Notes: a model not told the origin generated them from the sequence alone. A DNA stretch of 64,000 nt from an uncultured Collinsella sp. (GCA_958445065.1 CAUCQW010000004.1:1-64000), one strand, 5' to 3'. Positions 54,499 through 63,471 are shown, counted from the stretch's first letter. A program made the numbers and translations.

Positions 54499-55833
54499 CT
54501 AATCCTCCATGCCAAGATCAATCGTCGTACCTTCGAACACCTTGTTGACGGTGCGGACGGCGCACATCTTGCCACACATGGTGCAAGTGCCCTCGGTGGC
54601 GGCGGGGGATTCCTCGTAGCGCTTCTTACCGGTGACCGGGTCGAGAGCACACTTCCACATGGCATCCCAGTCGAGTTTGCGGCGTGCCTGGCCCATCTTG
54701 TCGTCCATGTCGCGGGCGTGGGGCACCTTCTTGGCGATATCGGCGGCGTGCGCGGCAATCTTGGTGGCCATGAGGCCATCGAGCACGTCCTGGGCGTTGG
54801 GTAGGCACAGGTGCTCGGCGGGCGTCACGTAGCACAGGAAGTCGGCGCCCGAGCTCGCGGAGATGGCGCCGCCGATGGCTGCGGTGATGTGGTCGTAGCC
54901 CACACCGATATCGGTCACCAGCGGCCCGAGCACATAGAACGGGGCGTTGTGGCACAGGCGCTTCTGCAGTTTCATGTTGGCGGCGATCTCGTCGAGCGCC
55001 ATGTGACCCGGGCCCTCGACCATGACCTGGACGCCGGCGGCCCAGGCGCGCTTGCACAGCTTGCCCAGCTCGATCATCTCGGCGGTCTCGGTTGCGTCGT
55101 TGGAGTCGTAGAGGCAGCCCGGGCGGCAGGAGTCGCCAAGCGAAATCGTCACGTCGTACTCGTGGCAGATCTCGAGCACCTCGTCGTAGAACTCGTAGAA
55201 GGGGTTCTCATTGCCGGTGACCTCCATCCAGCCAAACAGCAGCGAGCCGCCGCGGCTGACGATGTTCATGAGGCGGCCGGTCTCCTTAAAGGTCTTGATG
55301 ACCGACTTGTTGATGCCGCAGTGGATGGTCATGAAGTCCACGCCGTCCTCGGCGTGCGCGCGAACGACCTCGAGCAGGTCGTCCTTGGTGAGCTTGACCA
55401 GCGGCTTTTCCATGTAGCCGATGGCGTCGTACATGGGGACGGTGCCCACCATAAGCGGCGTCTCGTCGATGAGCTGCTGGCGGAACTGGCGCGTCTTGCC
55501 CGAGTTGGAGAGGTCCATGATGGCGTCGGCGCCAAAGTCCTCGGCAATCTTGACCTTCTTCCATTCCTCGGCGGCATCGGCCTTGTCGCCCGAGATGCCC
55601 AAGTTCACGTTGACCTTGGTGGACAGGCCCTCGCCGACACCAAAGGCGCGCATCCCCTTTTTGATATGCACGATGTTGGCGGGAATGGCGATGCGGCCGT
55701 CTGCCACGCGCTCGCGGATGTACTCGGGGTCGCGATGTTCGCGCTCGGCGACCTCTTTCATCTGAGGTGTGATCTGCCCAGCGCGGGCGAAGTCGATTTG
55801 CGTGACGAGCTTGGGCTCGGTCTGTGTGCTCAT
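54499..55833 (-). CDS. thiC: Phosphomethylpyrimidine synthase ThiC
   Basis: Radical SAM enzyme converting aminoimidazole ribotide to HMP-P. 444 residues, the short clostridial-type form without the N-terminal extension of E. coli ThiC. The start MSTQTEPKLVTQ is chosen because GGGAGCC of the riboswitch end precedes it; the ORF start 24 bp earlier lies inside the riboswitch. ADAIMDLSNSGKT, TIHCGINKSVI, SRGGSLLFGWM, CRPGCLYDSND and EGPGHM are family blocks. The C-terminal cluster-binding cysteines are CTMCGKMC, spaced CX2CX3C, one residue shorter than the E. coli CX2CX4C. Confidence 0.95.
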   Translation of the reverse strand: MSTQTEPKLVTQIDFARAGQITPQMKEVAEREHRDPEYIRERVADGRIAIPANIVHIKKGMRAFGVGEGLSTKVNVNLGISGDKADAAEEWKKVKIAEDFGADAIMDLSNSGKTRQFRQQLIDETPLMVGTVPMYDAIGYMEKPLVKLTKDDLLEVVRAHAEDGVDFMTIHCGINKSVIKTFKETGRLMNIVSRGGSLLFGWMEVTGNENPFYEFYDEVLEICHEYDVTISLGDSCRPGCLYDSNDATETAEMIELGKLCKRAWAAGVQVMVEGPGHMALDEIAANMKLQKRLCHNAPFYVLGPLVTDIGVGYDHITAAIGGAISASSGADFLCYVTPAEHLCLPNAQDVLDGLMATKIAAHAADIAKKVPHARDMDDKMGQARRKLDWDAMWKCALDPVTGKKRYEESPAATEGTCTMCGKMCAVRTVNKVFEGTTIDLGMED

Positions 55834-55839
55834 TGGCAC

Positions 55840-55937
55840 GGCTCCCTTCGTTGGCATTACCCATATCAGGTTTGCGGGTCAGGGCGGGCGCGCCCAGTCT
55901 CAGCCTGCCGTCTTGTCCTGCAAGCTCCCCGTTTATG
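55840..55937 (-). promoter_or_regulatory. TPP riboswitch (THI element)
   Basis: On the minus strand, in order: CGGGGAGCTTGCAGG, GGCAGGCTGAGACTGGG, CCCTGACCCG, CAAACCTGATATGGGTAATG, CCAACGAAGGGA. These match the P1/P2/P3 core (GGGGAGC, CTGAGA, CCTGATNTGGNTAATGCCAGCGNAGGGA). The final GGGAGCC serves as the thiC ribosome site, so control is probably at translation initiation. Confidence 0.95.
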
Positions 55938-55948
55938 TGGTGGGCTCA

Positions 55949-55978
55949 AGTATAGCTCGAATGGGTACGATTGACGCG
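55949..55978 (-). promoter_or_regulatory. Candidate thiC promoter
   Basis: Minus-strand TATACT (55954-55949) with a CGTCAA-like -35 at 16 bp, just upstream of the riboswitch. Confidence 0.4.
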
Positions 55979-56004
55979 ATGAGCATGCCCGTGGGGAGGC
56001 GAAC

Positions 56005-56526
56005 ATGGAAGACAAGCATCTATATCGAGAGACACAGTGGGACGTGTCGGCCGAGGAGGGCCGTGCCCATCATGGGCTGGTCGCAATCGGTTTTGCGATC
56101 CTTGTCGTGATGGTGATTGCCTGTTGTATCTGGACGTTTGGTGGTCGTGGCGGCGCTGCCTGGGAGTTCGAGGCTGATGATAGCCTACCGATTATGACGG
56201 TGAGGAGTACTGGCGGTAATGCCAATACGCTCGCCGTTCCGGGCGATTATTGGTACCCGCGCGATGAGTTTGTGCAGTTGCAGCTGAGTGGTGGGTCCAT
56301 TCCAGGTGAAGAAATCGAACGCGTGACGTTTGACGCGGCGCTCAAAACGCTCACGGTGAAGCTCAAAGATCAAGGAGATGTGCCCACGACCATGGATATC
56401 GCCCTGACGGAATGGCGTCTGGAGCCTCCGACGGGTGTCAAGGCGTCCGATGTGGAGCATGTCAAGATTACCTATCAGGACGGCTCGACAAGCGAGATTG
56501 CCAAGGCAGACGGCTTGGCGGAATAG
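56005..56526 (+). CDS. Single-pass membrane protein, unknown function
   Basis: 173 residues. A cytoplasmic N-terminus of about 23 residues precedes one membrane segment (HGLVAIGFAILVVMVIACCIWTF), followed by an exported domain of about 120 residues with beta-strand-rich sequence (IMTVRSTGGNANTLAVPGDYWYPRDEFVQLQLSG, RVTFDAALKTLTVKLKD). ATG with GGGGAGGC upstream. No family recognised; it resembles small anchored lipid- or substrate-binding domains only in layout. Confidence 0.65.
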   Translation: MEDKHLYRETQWDVSAEEGRAHHGLVAIGFAILVVMVIACCIWTFGGRGGAAWEFEADDSLPIMTVRSTGGNANTLAVPGDYWYPRDEFVQLQLSGGSIPGEEIERVTFDAALKTLTVKLKDQGDVPTTMDIALTEWRLEPPTGVKASDVEHVKITYQDGSTSEIAKADGLAE

Positions 56527-56589
56527 CGGGATGTTCACCGAATATCATGAAAGCATGCCGAGGTGGAGTTCGGCGCTGGCGACAGGCAT

Positions 56590-57399
56590 TTAGAATGCCT
56601 GCTCGTTGATGAAGACCAGGCTATCTGGGGACGAGAGCTCGGGGACATAGCGGTAGCCAAGGTTGAACTCGGTAAGACCGGCGGCGTCCTCGACCTTGTT
56701 TTCCGCCATCCAGCGGACCATCGAACCGCGTGCCTTTTTGCTGGCGGTCGATCGTTGGATGGGCTTATCGTTGCGGACGCCTTCGCCAAAAAAGCAGGTG
56801 ATAACCGTTGTATCCTGTGCAGCATGGGGCAGGACAGCTTTGGCGTATTCCACGCTGGCAAGGTTGACGATAGTGGTGTCGGAACCGGCCGGCGCAATTA
56901 CCTGCGCAAGTCGATTCCCCCAGAAGGCATAGAGGTCGCGAGCGCCGTCGACGGCGAGCTTCGCCCCCATTTCGAGCCGATAGGGAGACACGCCGTGGAA
57001 GGGGCGCACGCATCCGTAGAGTCCCGAGAGGATCCAGAGATGGTTTTGCAGCCAGTCGAGCTGCGCGGCATCCATCACCTCGGGTGCCATGCTCTGGTAT
57101 TGAATGCCGTGATAGGACATGACGGCGGGGGAGATTCGACGCGCGATATCGGGATCTGCGAGATCGGTATCGCTCAGGACGGGCATAAATTCGTGAAGCG
57201 TATCCAGACACGTTGTGAGCAGCCTGTCGCTCACGTTCCACAGCGCCTGCAGGCCGCCGCTGCCTTCATTTCGTTCGATATCTAGCAGTGCGTGGTGGAG
57301 GCGAGCCGTCTCGTGCGCAAAAGGTGGAATGCCCAGGACTTCAAAAGCATCTTGGGCCGCGCGCATCTGCTTGGCGGGCGAAATGATGACCTGCAGCAT
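56590..57399 (-). CDS. yaaA: Peroxide stress protein YaaA (DUF328/UPF0246)
   Basis: Lowers free iron and DNA damage during peroxide stress in E. coli. 269 residues from MLQVIISPAKQM, preceded by GAGGAG; a longer ORF start upstream has no support. Family blocks: IISPAKQM, YLGLRAxT-like YHGIQYQSM, ILSGLYGCVRPF, PYRLEMGAKLAVDGARDLYAFWG, NLASVEYAKAV. It is DNA-binding via a helix-hairpin-helix-like region in the known structure. Confidence 0.88.
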   Translation of the reverse strand: MLQVIISPAKQMRAAQDAFEVLGIPPFAHETARLHHALLDIERNEGSGGLQALWNVSDRLLTTCLDTLHEFMPVLSDTDLADPDIARRISPAVMSYHGIQYQSMAPEVMDAAQLDWLQNHLWILSGLYGCVRPFHGVSPYRLEMGAKLAVDGARDLYAFWGNRLAQVIAPAGSDTTIVNLASVEYAKAVLPHAAQDTTVITCFFGEGVRNDKPIQRSTASKKARGSMVRWMAENKVEDAAGLTEFNLGYRYVPELSSPDSLVFINEQAF

Positions 57400-57418
57400 G
57401 GACTCTCCTCTGCCAAAA

Positions 57419-57486
57419 AAGTTGCGGTGGAATACGGTCTGTTTTGGCCGTTTATGGGCCAGTTTAGTCCGTATTTCACCGCAAGT
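57419..57486. repeat. Palindromic element C2
   Basis: Second member of family C (see 18137): AAGTTGCGGTGGAATACGG pairs with CCGTATTTCACCGCAAG apart from one mismatch and one G-T pair, around an inner TGGCC/GGCCA stem. It lies between yaaA (5' side) and the M18 peptidase gene (3' side). Confidence 0.7.
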
Positions 57487-57499
57487 TATAAAGGACTGG

Positions 57500-58897
57500 T
57501 TAGGCGCGCTCGAGGAAGGCCTTGTAGCCGCGATAGGCCTCGTAGATATCGGCCTTGTTGGCGACCTCCCACAGGGCGTGCATGGACAGGACGGCAACAC
57601 CGGAGTCGATGACGTTCATGCCGTACTTGGCCATGATGTAGGCGATGGTGCCGCCGCCGCCCGCGTTGACGCGACCGAGCTCGCAGGTCTGGAAGTCCAC
57701 GCCGGCCTCGTCCATGATGTCGCGGACGAGGGCCACGTACTCGGCGTCGGCGTCGTTTGAACCGCCCTTGCCGCGGCTGCCCGTGTACTTGTTGAAGCAC
57801 AGACCGCGACCCATGAAGGCGGCGTTCTTGGTCTCGAACTTGCCGGCGTAGCCCGGGTCGAAGCCGGCGGACACGTCGGAGGAAAGCATGCGGCTGCGGG
57901 CGAGCGCGCGGCGCAGGGCCAGCGGGCTATCCTCGCCGGCGAGCGTCATGATCTCGGCGACGGTGTTCTCGAAGAAGCGGCTTGTCATGCCAGTGGCACC
58001 CACGGAACCGATCTCCTCTTTGTCGACGATGAGTGTGATGCTCGTGCGCTCCACGTTGGCGACGTTGATCTGGGCGAGCATGGACGGATAGGCGCAGACG
58101 CGGTCGTCGTGGCCATAGCCCAGAATCATGGAGCGGTCGAGGCCCATGTCGCGGGCGGGACCGGCGGGCACGACCTCGATCTCGGCGGAGAGGAAGTCCT
58201 CCTCCTCGACGTCATACTGCTCCTTGAGGATGTCCAGGAACATCTGCTTGACGGGCTCCTTGGGAGCGTCCTTGTCGTCCTCGTCAAACTTGACAGGGCG
58301 GCCGCCCACGATCACGTCGAGGATCTCGGCGTCGACGGCGTCCTTGGCGGGCTTGGCCATCTGCTCGCTCGAGAGGTGAATCAGCAGGTCGGAGATGGTA
58401 AAGACCGGGTCGTCGGCCTTGTCGCCGATGTTGATGTCGACGGTGGTGCCGTCCTTTTTGCAGATGACGCCCACGAGTGCAAGCGGGGAGGCCACCCAGT
58501 GGTAGCTCTTGACGCCGCCATAATAGTGCGTGTCGAGATAGGCCATGTCGCCGGCCTCGAAAGCGGGGTTCTGCTTAAGGTCCAGGCGCGGCGAGTCCAC
58601 GTGGGCGCCCAGGATGTTAAAGCCCTGCTCGAGCGGGGCGGTGCCCAGGTTGACGAGCATAAGGTCCTTGCCGTGGTTGGCGGCGTACACCTTGTCGCCT
58701 GCCTTGAGCGCACGGCCCTCGGCGATCACGGTCTCCAGATTGACGTAGCCCGCCTCCTCGGCCATCTTGATGCCGGTCTTGACGCACAGGCGCTCGGTCT
58801 TGTTCTCGCTCAAAAACTGCTTATAGCCGCGGCAAAGCTCCTCGAGCTCCTCGATTTGCTGTGGCGTGTACTTTTTCCATGCGCAGGGACGCTCCAT
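57500..58897 (-). CDS. M18 family aminopeptidase
   Basis: Dinuclear zinc aminopeptidase (aspartyl aminopeptidase-like family M18), 465 residues from MERPCAWKKYTPQQIEE, preceded by AAAGGAG. Metal/catalytic blocks: NILGAHVDSPRLDLKQNP, VDKEEIGSVGATGM, and GRVNAGGGGTIAYIMA near the C-terminus with VLSMHALWEVANK. It belongs to the clostridial-type longer subfamily. Intracellular; removes acidic N-terminal residues in homologues. Confidence 0.9.
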   Translation of the reverse strand: MERPCAWKKYTPQQIEELEELCRGYKQFLSENKTERLCVKTGIKMAEEAGYVNLETVIAEGRALKAGDKVYAANHGKDLMLVNLGTAPLEQGFNILGAHVDSPRLDLKQNPAFEAGDMAYLDTHYYGGVKSYHWVASPLALVGVICKKDGTTVDINIGDKADDPVFTISDLLIHLSSEQMAKPAKDAVDAEILDVIVGGRPVKFDEDDKDAPKEPVKQMFLDILKEQYDVEEEDFLSAEIEVVPAGPARDMGLDRSMILGYGHDDRVCAYPSMLAQINVANVERTSITLIVDKEEIGSVGATGMTSRFFENTVAEIMTLAGEDSPLALRRALARSRMLSSDVSAGFDPGYAGKFETKNAAFMGRGLCFNKYTGSRGKGGSNDADAEYVALVRDIMDEAGVDFQTCELGRVNAGGGGTIAYIMAKYGMNVIDSGVAVLSMHALWEVANKADIYEAYRGYKAFLERA

Positions 58898-59063
58898 GAC
58901 GCAGGCTCCTTTCGGATCGATCGTGCTGGTTGATGTACCGTGAGCCATCGTATCACGCGCGGGCGCGCGGTGGCGGGGGAGCTTGATGTGCGGTGGCCGC
59001 GGGGCGGGGAGCGTGTAAACTGGAGTGAGCAAACCGTGCCCAGCCCAAAGCGAGGTATTCAAT

Positions 59064-61814
59064 ATGTCTGACAAGCGCCGTACCTTTGCCGTCATCGACG
59101 GCAACTCGCTCATGCATCGCGCCTTCCACGCCGTGCCGCCCACCATGAACGCGCCGGACGGTCGCCCCACCAACGCGATCTTTGGCTTTTTGAATATGTT
59201 CCTCAAGATGATTGACGCCTTTAACCCCGACGGTGTGGTCGTGGCGTTTGACAAGGGCAAGCCGCGTGTGCGCATGGAGATGCTGCCGCAGTACAAGGCC
59301 CAGCGTCCGCCCATGGACCCCGATCTGCACGCGCAGTTTCCCATGATTAAGGAGCTGCTCGCCGCGCTCAACGTGCCGATCTTGCAGTCCGAGGGCTGGG
59401 AAGGCGATGACATCCTGGGCACTATGGCGCGCCTGGGCGAGCAAGCCGGCTGTGACATGCTGCTGGTGACCGGTGATCGCGATATGTATCAGCTCGTGAC
59501 CGAGCACGTCAACGTGGTCTCGACCCGCAAGGGCCTGTCCGACGTGGCGATTATGACGCCCGAGAGCGTGGACGATCTGTATCACGGCATCACGCCGGCG
59601 CTCGTGCCCGATTTTTACGGTCTGAAGGGCGACACGTCCGATAACATCCCCGGCGTGCCGGGCATCGGCCCCAAAAAGGCGAGCGCGCTCATTGCGCAGT
59701 ACGGTAGCCTGGACGAGGTCATCGCACATGCCGACGAGGTCAAGGGCAAGATGGGCGAAAACCTGCGTGCGCACATCGATGATGCCCTGCTGAGCCGCAA
59801 GGTTGCGACCATTCGCACCGATGCGCCTGTCGAGCTCGACTTTGACGAAACGTCCTTCCCGGCGTTTTCTGCCGACGAAGTGTCCGCGGCGCTGGGCGTA
59901 CTCGGCATTACGGCCATGCAGAACCGTTTCTTGTCGCTCATCGGTGGCGAGGGTGGGGCTGCGGCCGCCGCCAGCACGTTTGAGATTCCCCCCGTTATGC
60001 GCGCTGCCGCCGGCGATGCCGAGGCGCTCGCTGCCGCTGCCGACGAAATCGCTCGTGCGATCGAGGCAGGCGAGTGGATTGCCGCCGTGGTGGACGATGA
60101 CAAGGAGGAGGGCGCGCTTTTCGGCCTGACACGCACGCTTTGGCTGGCGACGTCCAAGGGGCTGCTTGCGCTTGAGGAGGGCGATGGCGGCACCACTGCC
60201 GTAGTCCATGGCTTCAACTTCGCCCACGGCGTGATCGCCGGTGTGCTTGCTCGCCTGTTTATGGGGGGCCGCGTGGCGTGCCCGGATATGAAAGCACTGC
60301 TGCATGAGCTTTCGCCCATCGATTCTTCTGAGCCCGAGCTCATGGATCCGCTGGCAGTCGATTCCACGCGCATCTTCGACACCGTGGTCGCGGCCTACCT
60401 GTTGGATTCCGACCGCTCCGAGTTTGACGAGGCGTATCTGGCCGATACCTATCTGCAGATGGCGCTGCCTGCGGCGCGCGGTGCAGAGGGCGCCGGCGAG
60501 GACGCTCCTGCGCCCGCCGCTCGCACGGTGGCCTTGACGTTGGCGCTGGTCGCACCACTGCGCGACCGCATGGCCCGCGAGAACGCCGCCAACGTGTTCG
60601 ATGGGATCGAGATGCCACTCGTGCCGGTGCTTGCCAAGATGGAGCGCGCAGGCATGCTCGTGGACCCCGACCGTCTGCATAGTCTGTCCGAGGGACTTGC
60701 TACCCAGATTGCCGAGGTCGAGCGCAGCATTCGCGACCTGGCAGGTGACGAGACCTTTAACATCGGTAGCCCCATGCAGCTCTCGCACGTGCTGTTTGAC
60801 GTTATGGGGCTTCCGACCAAGGGCCTCAAGAAGACCAAGCGCGGCTATTATTCGACCAACGCCAAGGTGTTGAGCGATCTTGCTCGCGACCACGAGATCG
60901 TGCGTTTGATCTTGGACTGGCGTGAGAAGTCCAAGATTAAGTCGACCTATCTGGACACGCTGGGCCCGCTGCGCCGTGGTGACGGTCGCGTGCACACCAC
61001 GTACAACCAGACCATCACCGCGACGGGGCGTCTGTCTTCGAGCGACCCCAATCTGCAAAACATTCCGACGCGCTCGGAGCTGGGGCGTACCGTCAAGACG
61101 GCGTTCTCGGCGGGCGAGGGCAGCGTCTTTTTGGCGGTGGACTACTCGCAGATCGAGCTGCGTCTGCTCGCGCATCTTTCGGGTGATGAACATCTGGTAC
61201 GTGCCTTTAACGAGGGCGAGGACTTCCATGCCGAGACGGCCGCGCGCGTATTTGGCGTGCCGGTGTCCGAGGTAACGCCCGACCTGCGCAGCCGCGCCAA
61301 GGCCGTGAACTTTGGCATCGTGTACGGCCAGCAGGCCTATGGCCTGTCGCAGTCGCTGCATATCTCGATGGCCGAAGCGCGCGACATGATCGACCGCTAC
61401 TACGAGGCCTATCCGGGCGTGCGCACGTTCCTCGACGATGTGGTGGCGCGCGCCAAGCAAACGGGTTACGCCGAGACCATGTACGGCCGCCGTCGCCATA
61501 TTCCCGAGCTCAAGGCCAAAAACCCACAGCTCCGCGGCTTTGGCGAGCGCACGGCTATGAACCACCCCATGCAGGGCACCGCGGCCGACATCATCAAGAT
61601 CGCCATGGCCCGCGTAAGCCGCCGCCTGGAAGAAGAGGGCTTTGCTGCCCACATGATTCTGCAGGTACACGACGAACTGGACTTTGAGTGCCCCGTCGAC
61701 GAAGTCGAGCGCCTGACCGCCATGGTCCGCGACGCCATGGAGCACGTAGTAGACCTCCGCGTACCGTTGATCGCCGAAGCCAGCACCGGCATAACCTGGG
61801 CCGACGCCAAATAG
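59064..61814 (+). CDS. polA: DNA polymerase I
   Basis: Replication/repair polymerase, 916 residues from MSDKRRTFAVIDGNS, preceded by GCGAGG. The 5'-3' exonuclease domain covers about 1-290 (DGNSLMHRAFHAVPP, GWEGDDILGT, VTGDRDMYQLV, GLKGDTSDNIPGVPGIGPKKA). The 3'-5' exonuclease domain (about 310-500) lacks the DxE catalytic motif (AAVVDDDKEEGALFG), so proofreading is probably lost. The polymerase has motif A VDYSQIELRLLAHLSGD, motif B RSRAKAVNFGIVYGQQAYG and motif C LQVHDELDFE. Confidence 0.96.
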   Translation: MSDKRRTFAVIDGNSLMHRAFHAVPPTMNAPDGRPTNAIFGFLNMFLKMIDAFNPDGVVVAFDKGKPRVRMEMLPQYKAQRPPMDPDLHAQFPMIKELLAALNVPILQSEGWEGDDILGTMARLGEQAGCDMLLVTGDRDMYQLVTEHVNVVSTRKGLSDVAIMTPESVDDLYHGITPALVPDFYGLKGDTSDNIPGVPGIGPKKASALIAQYGSLDEVIAHADEVKGKMGENLRAHIDDALLSRKVATIRTDAPVELDFDETSFPAFSADEVSAALGVLGITAMQNRFLSLIGGEGGAAAAASTFEIPPVMRAAAGDAEALAAAADEIARAIEAGEWIAAVVDDDKEEGALFGLTRTLWLATSKGLLALEEGDGGTTAVVHGFNFAHGVIAGVLARLFMGGRVACPDMKALLHELSPIDSSEPELMDPLAVDSTRIFDTVVAAYLLDSDRSEFDEAYLADTYLQMALPAARGAEGAGEDAPAPAARTVALTLALVAPLRDRMARENAANVFDGIEMPLVPVLAKMERAGMLVDPDRLHSLSEGLATQIAEVERSIRDLAGDETFNIGSPMQLSHVLFDVMGLPTKGLKKTKRGYYSTNAKVLSDLARDHEIVRLILDWREKSKIKSTYLDTLGPLRRGDGRVHTTYNQTITATGRLSSSDPNLQNIPTRSELGRTVKTAFSAGEGSVFLAVDYSQIELRLLAHLSGDEHLVRAFNEGEDFHAETAARVFGVPVSEVTPDLRSRAKAVNFGIVYGQQAYGLSQSLHISMAEARDMIDRYYEAYPGVRTFLDDVVARAKQTGYAETMYGRRRHIPELKAKNPQLRGFGERTAMNHPMQGTAADIIKIAMARVSRRLEEEGFAAHMILQVHDELDFECPVDEVERLTAMVRDAMEHVVDLRVPLIAEASTGITWADAK

Positions 61815-61848
61815 GAAAGCAACCACAGTTCCAAAGTAACCAAAAACA

Positions 61849-61887
61849 GAAGGACGCCCCTTATCAACAAGGAGCGTCCTTCGTTCA
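61849..61887 (+). terminator. Terminator of polA
   Basis: GAAGGACGC and GCGTCCTTC form the stem around a 16 nt loop, followed by GTTC. Element A3 lies further on. Confidence 0.65.
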
Positions 61888-61950
61888 ATTAAATTCAGTC
61901 AAAGTATCTAGGCGCCAAGACGCTATCTAGGCGGCAAGCAAGTCACCGCA

Positions 61951-62079
61951 GGACCTGGCCGGGTGGCATGGGTTAACTTTTCGTAGATTCCGCACGCAAA
62001 GAAAGCCACTTAATGTGGCTTTCGTCTTGCGCAGGACCTGACCGAGCGAAAAGTTAACCCATGCCACCCGGCCAGGTCC
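61951..62079 (+). repeat. Palindromic element A3
   Basis: Perfect 33 bp inverted repeat (61951-61983 with 62047-62079) around a core with an inner hairpin at 61996-62030 (AAGCCAC, loop TTAAT, GTGGCTT). The core differs from A2 at few positions while the arms share nothing. Like A1 and A2 it lies in a gap between two convergent genes. Confidence 0.85.
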
Positions 62080-62089
62080 GACGAGCGCG

Positions 62090-62917
62090 TTAGCGAGCCG
62101 CCAAGATGGCGTCGATGAGCGTCAGTACGCCCCCGTCGTTGTTGCTCGGAATGCGCCACTTGGCGTGCGCGTTCATGTGCTCCTCGGCATTGTCCACGAT
62201 AAAGCTGTGGCCGACGCGCTCGAGCATGGGGATGTCGTTGTAGGTATCGCCCACGGCGGCGGCATCGGCAATATCGATGCCCAGGTGCTCGCACAGGTGC
62301 GCGACGCCGGCGCCCTTGTCGACACCCAGGTTCATAAAGTCGATCCACTCGCGCCCGGCGTTGGTGACGTAGAGCTTGTCCGAGAACTCGGGGCTATAGG
62401 TCTCGCGGAAAGCGGGCTCGGCGTCGTAGCCGGGGAAGAAGACCGAAATCTTGTTGGACTCGAAATCAATGCCCTCAAAGCTGTCGACGTAGTTGATTGT
62501 GTTGTAGTAGACGCTGATCTCGTCGTGGTACTGATGGTCGCGGGCAAGCACGTAGAACTCGTCGAAGCAGCACAGGACGGGGACAGCGCGCGGATCCTCC
62601 GAGGCGCGGCTCAGGACCTGCTGATACAGCTCCACGTCAATATTGCTCTTATAGATATAGCTGCCGCGATAGATCACGCACGCTCCGTTGTCGGGACAAA
62701 AAGCGAGGCGGTTCTTGATGCCCTCGAACATCTCTTCGAGCTTGGGGGCTGGACGTCCGCTGGCGGGGCAGAATACGATGCCGGCGTCGGCGAGCTTGTC
62801 CAAGCGCTCATCAAGACCCTGCGGCAACACGCGCTCGTCGGTCAGCAGCGTCTTGTCCATGTCGACGGCGATGAGCTTAATGTTTCCGATATTGGCGTCC
62901 GATTCGTAAGTTTGCAT
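62090..62917 (-). CDS. HAD family (Cof-type) phosphatase
   Basis: Haloacid dehalogenase-fold sugar- or cofactor-phosphatase, 275 residues. Motif I IAVDMDKTLLTDE, motif II FCPASGRP, motif III Lys in the region SNKISVFFPGYD or DKGAGV, and motif IV AAVGDTYNDIPML are present, with a Cof-type C2 cap. Substrate unknown. Confidence 0.88.
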   Translation of the reverse strand: MQTYESDANIGNIKLIAVDMDKTLLTDERVLPQGLDERLDKLADAGIVFCPASGRPAPKLEEMFEGIKNRLAFCPDNGACVIYRGSYIYKSNIDVELYQQVLSRASEDPRAVPVLCCFDEFYVLARDHQYHDEISVYYNTINYVDSFEGIDFESNKISVFFPGYDAEPAFRETYSPEFSDKLYVTNAGREWIDFMNLGVDKGAGVAHLCEHLGIDIADAAAVGDTYNDIPMLERVGHSFIVDNAEEHMNAHAKWRIPSNNDGGVLTLIDAILAAR

Positions 62918-63059
62918 AAAAGCGAGCCTTTCGTTTCGAGATTGTTTCAGACGTTATAACCATCAACTCGTAGTCGGCCGTATTTTCGCAGGAACGGAGC
63001 GTATTTGCACCACGCTTCACAAACTAATGAAAAAACTTTTCAGAAATTTGAATTTGTCG

Positions 63060-63080
63060 CTTGTGCTGCGGGCACTTTAG
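63060..63080 (+). promoter_or_regulatory. Candidate promoter of argG
   Basis: TTGTGC, 16 bp, TAATAT upstream of the leader ORF. It is the best sigma-70-type pair in the gap 62918-63191, which shows nothing else I recognise. Confidence 0.45.
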
Positions 63081-63191
63081 CGTAATATAGCGAACATCGA
63101 AAACGGAGACGGAAAAACAACCGCTTACCGAGGAAAAGGTACCGTTTACGATATTAGAATTGCGCCCGGCGATACGTGAAAGGAGAGGCAG

Positions 63192-63266
63192 ATGCAGTTC
63201 GTAAAGATCATCACCACTGCAGACAATGCCATCCGACGCCAGCGCGCAATTTCCCGACGACGATAA
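63192..63266 (+). CDS. Arginine-rich leader peptide of argG
   Basis: A 24-codon frame, MQFVKIITTADN..., ending RRQRAISRRR and stopping at TAA. AAAGGAGAGG lies at ideal spacing before the ATG, a better ribosome site than that of most genes here. Six of the last ten codons are arginine, and three CGA codons sit directly before the stop. Coordinates place it 205 bp upstream of argG. The end of the frame is enclosed by a 6 bp hairpin (63259-63264 with 63269-63274). I infer a sensor of charged tRNA-Arg. Confidence 0.7.
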   Translation: MQFVKIITTADNAIRRQRAISRRR

Positions 63267-63420
63267 CAATCGTCTCTGTCCGCATGGGGCGCAATGCCTC
63301 AACAGAGTCATTTTGAGGTCGTTGGGTTTTAGCACGACATAGCCGCATGTTTCTAGGGCATGCCTGTGATGCATTCTGCTGAATAACCTGATATTGCACG
63401 GTTTTTGACCTCAAGGTGAC
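63258..63420 (+). promoter_or_regulatory. Possible arginine attenuator of argG
   Basis: Downstream of the leader frame, GCCTCAA (63296-63302) can pair with TTGAGG (63313-63318), or TTGAGGTC (63313-63320) can pair perfectly with GACCTCAA (63407-63414). The two pairings are mutually exclusive. T-runs follow the first pairing (TTTT at 63327) and lie next to the second (TTTTT at 63402). Which one terminates is unresolved. Confidence 0.5.
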
Positions 63421-63471
63421 TTGCAACTGACCGATGTTCTAACTAGCTACCAAGGGCGAAAGGAAACAGCC

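Noticed and set aside
58953..61826. 957-residue minus-strand frame opposite polA
   Set aside because: It is a shadow of polA codon bias, without a ribosome site or family motifs.
63125..63160. T-box-like AGGAAAAGGTACCG before the argG leader
   Set aside because: The T-box sequence AGGGTGGNACCGCG is not matched, and no specifier-loop stem was found.
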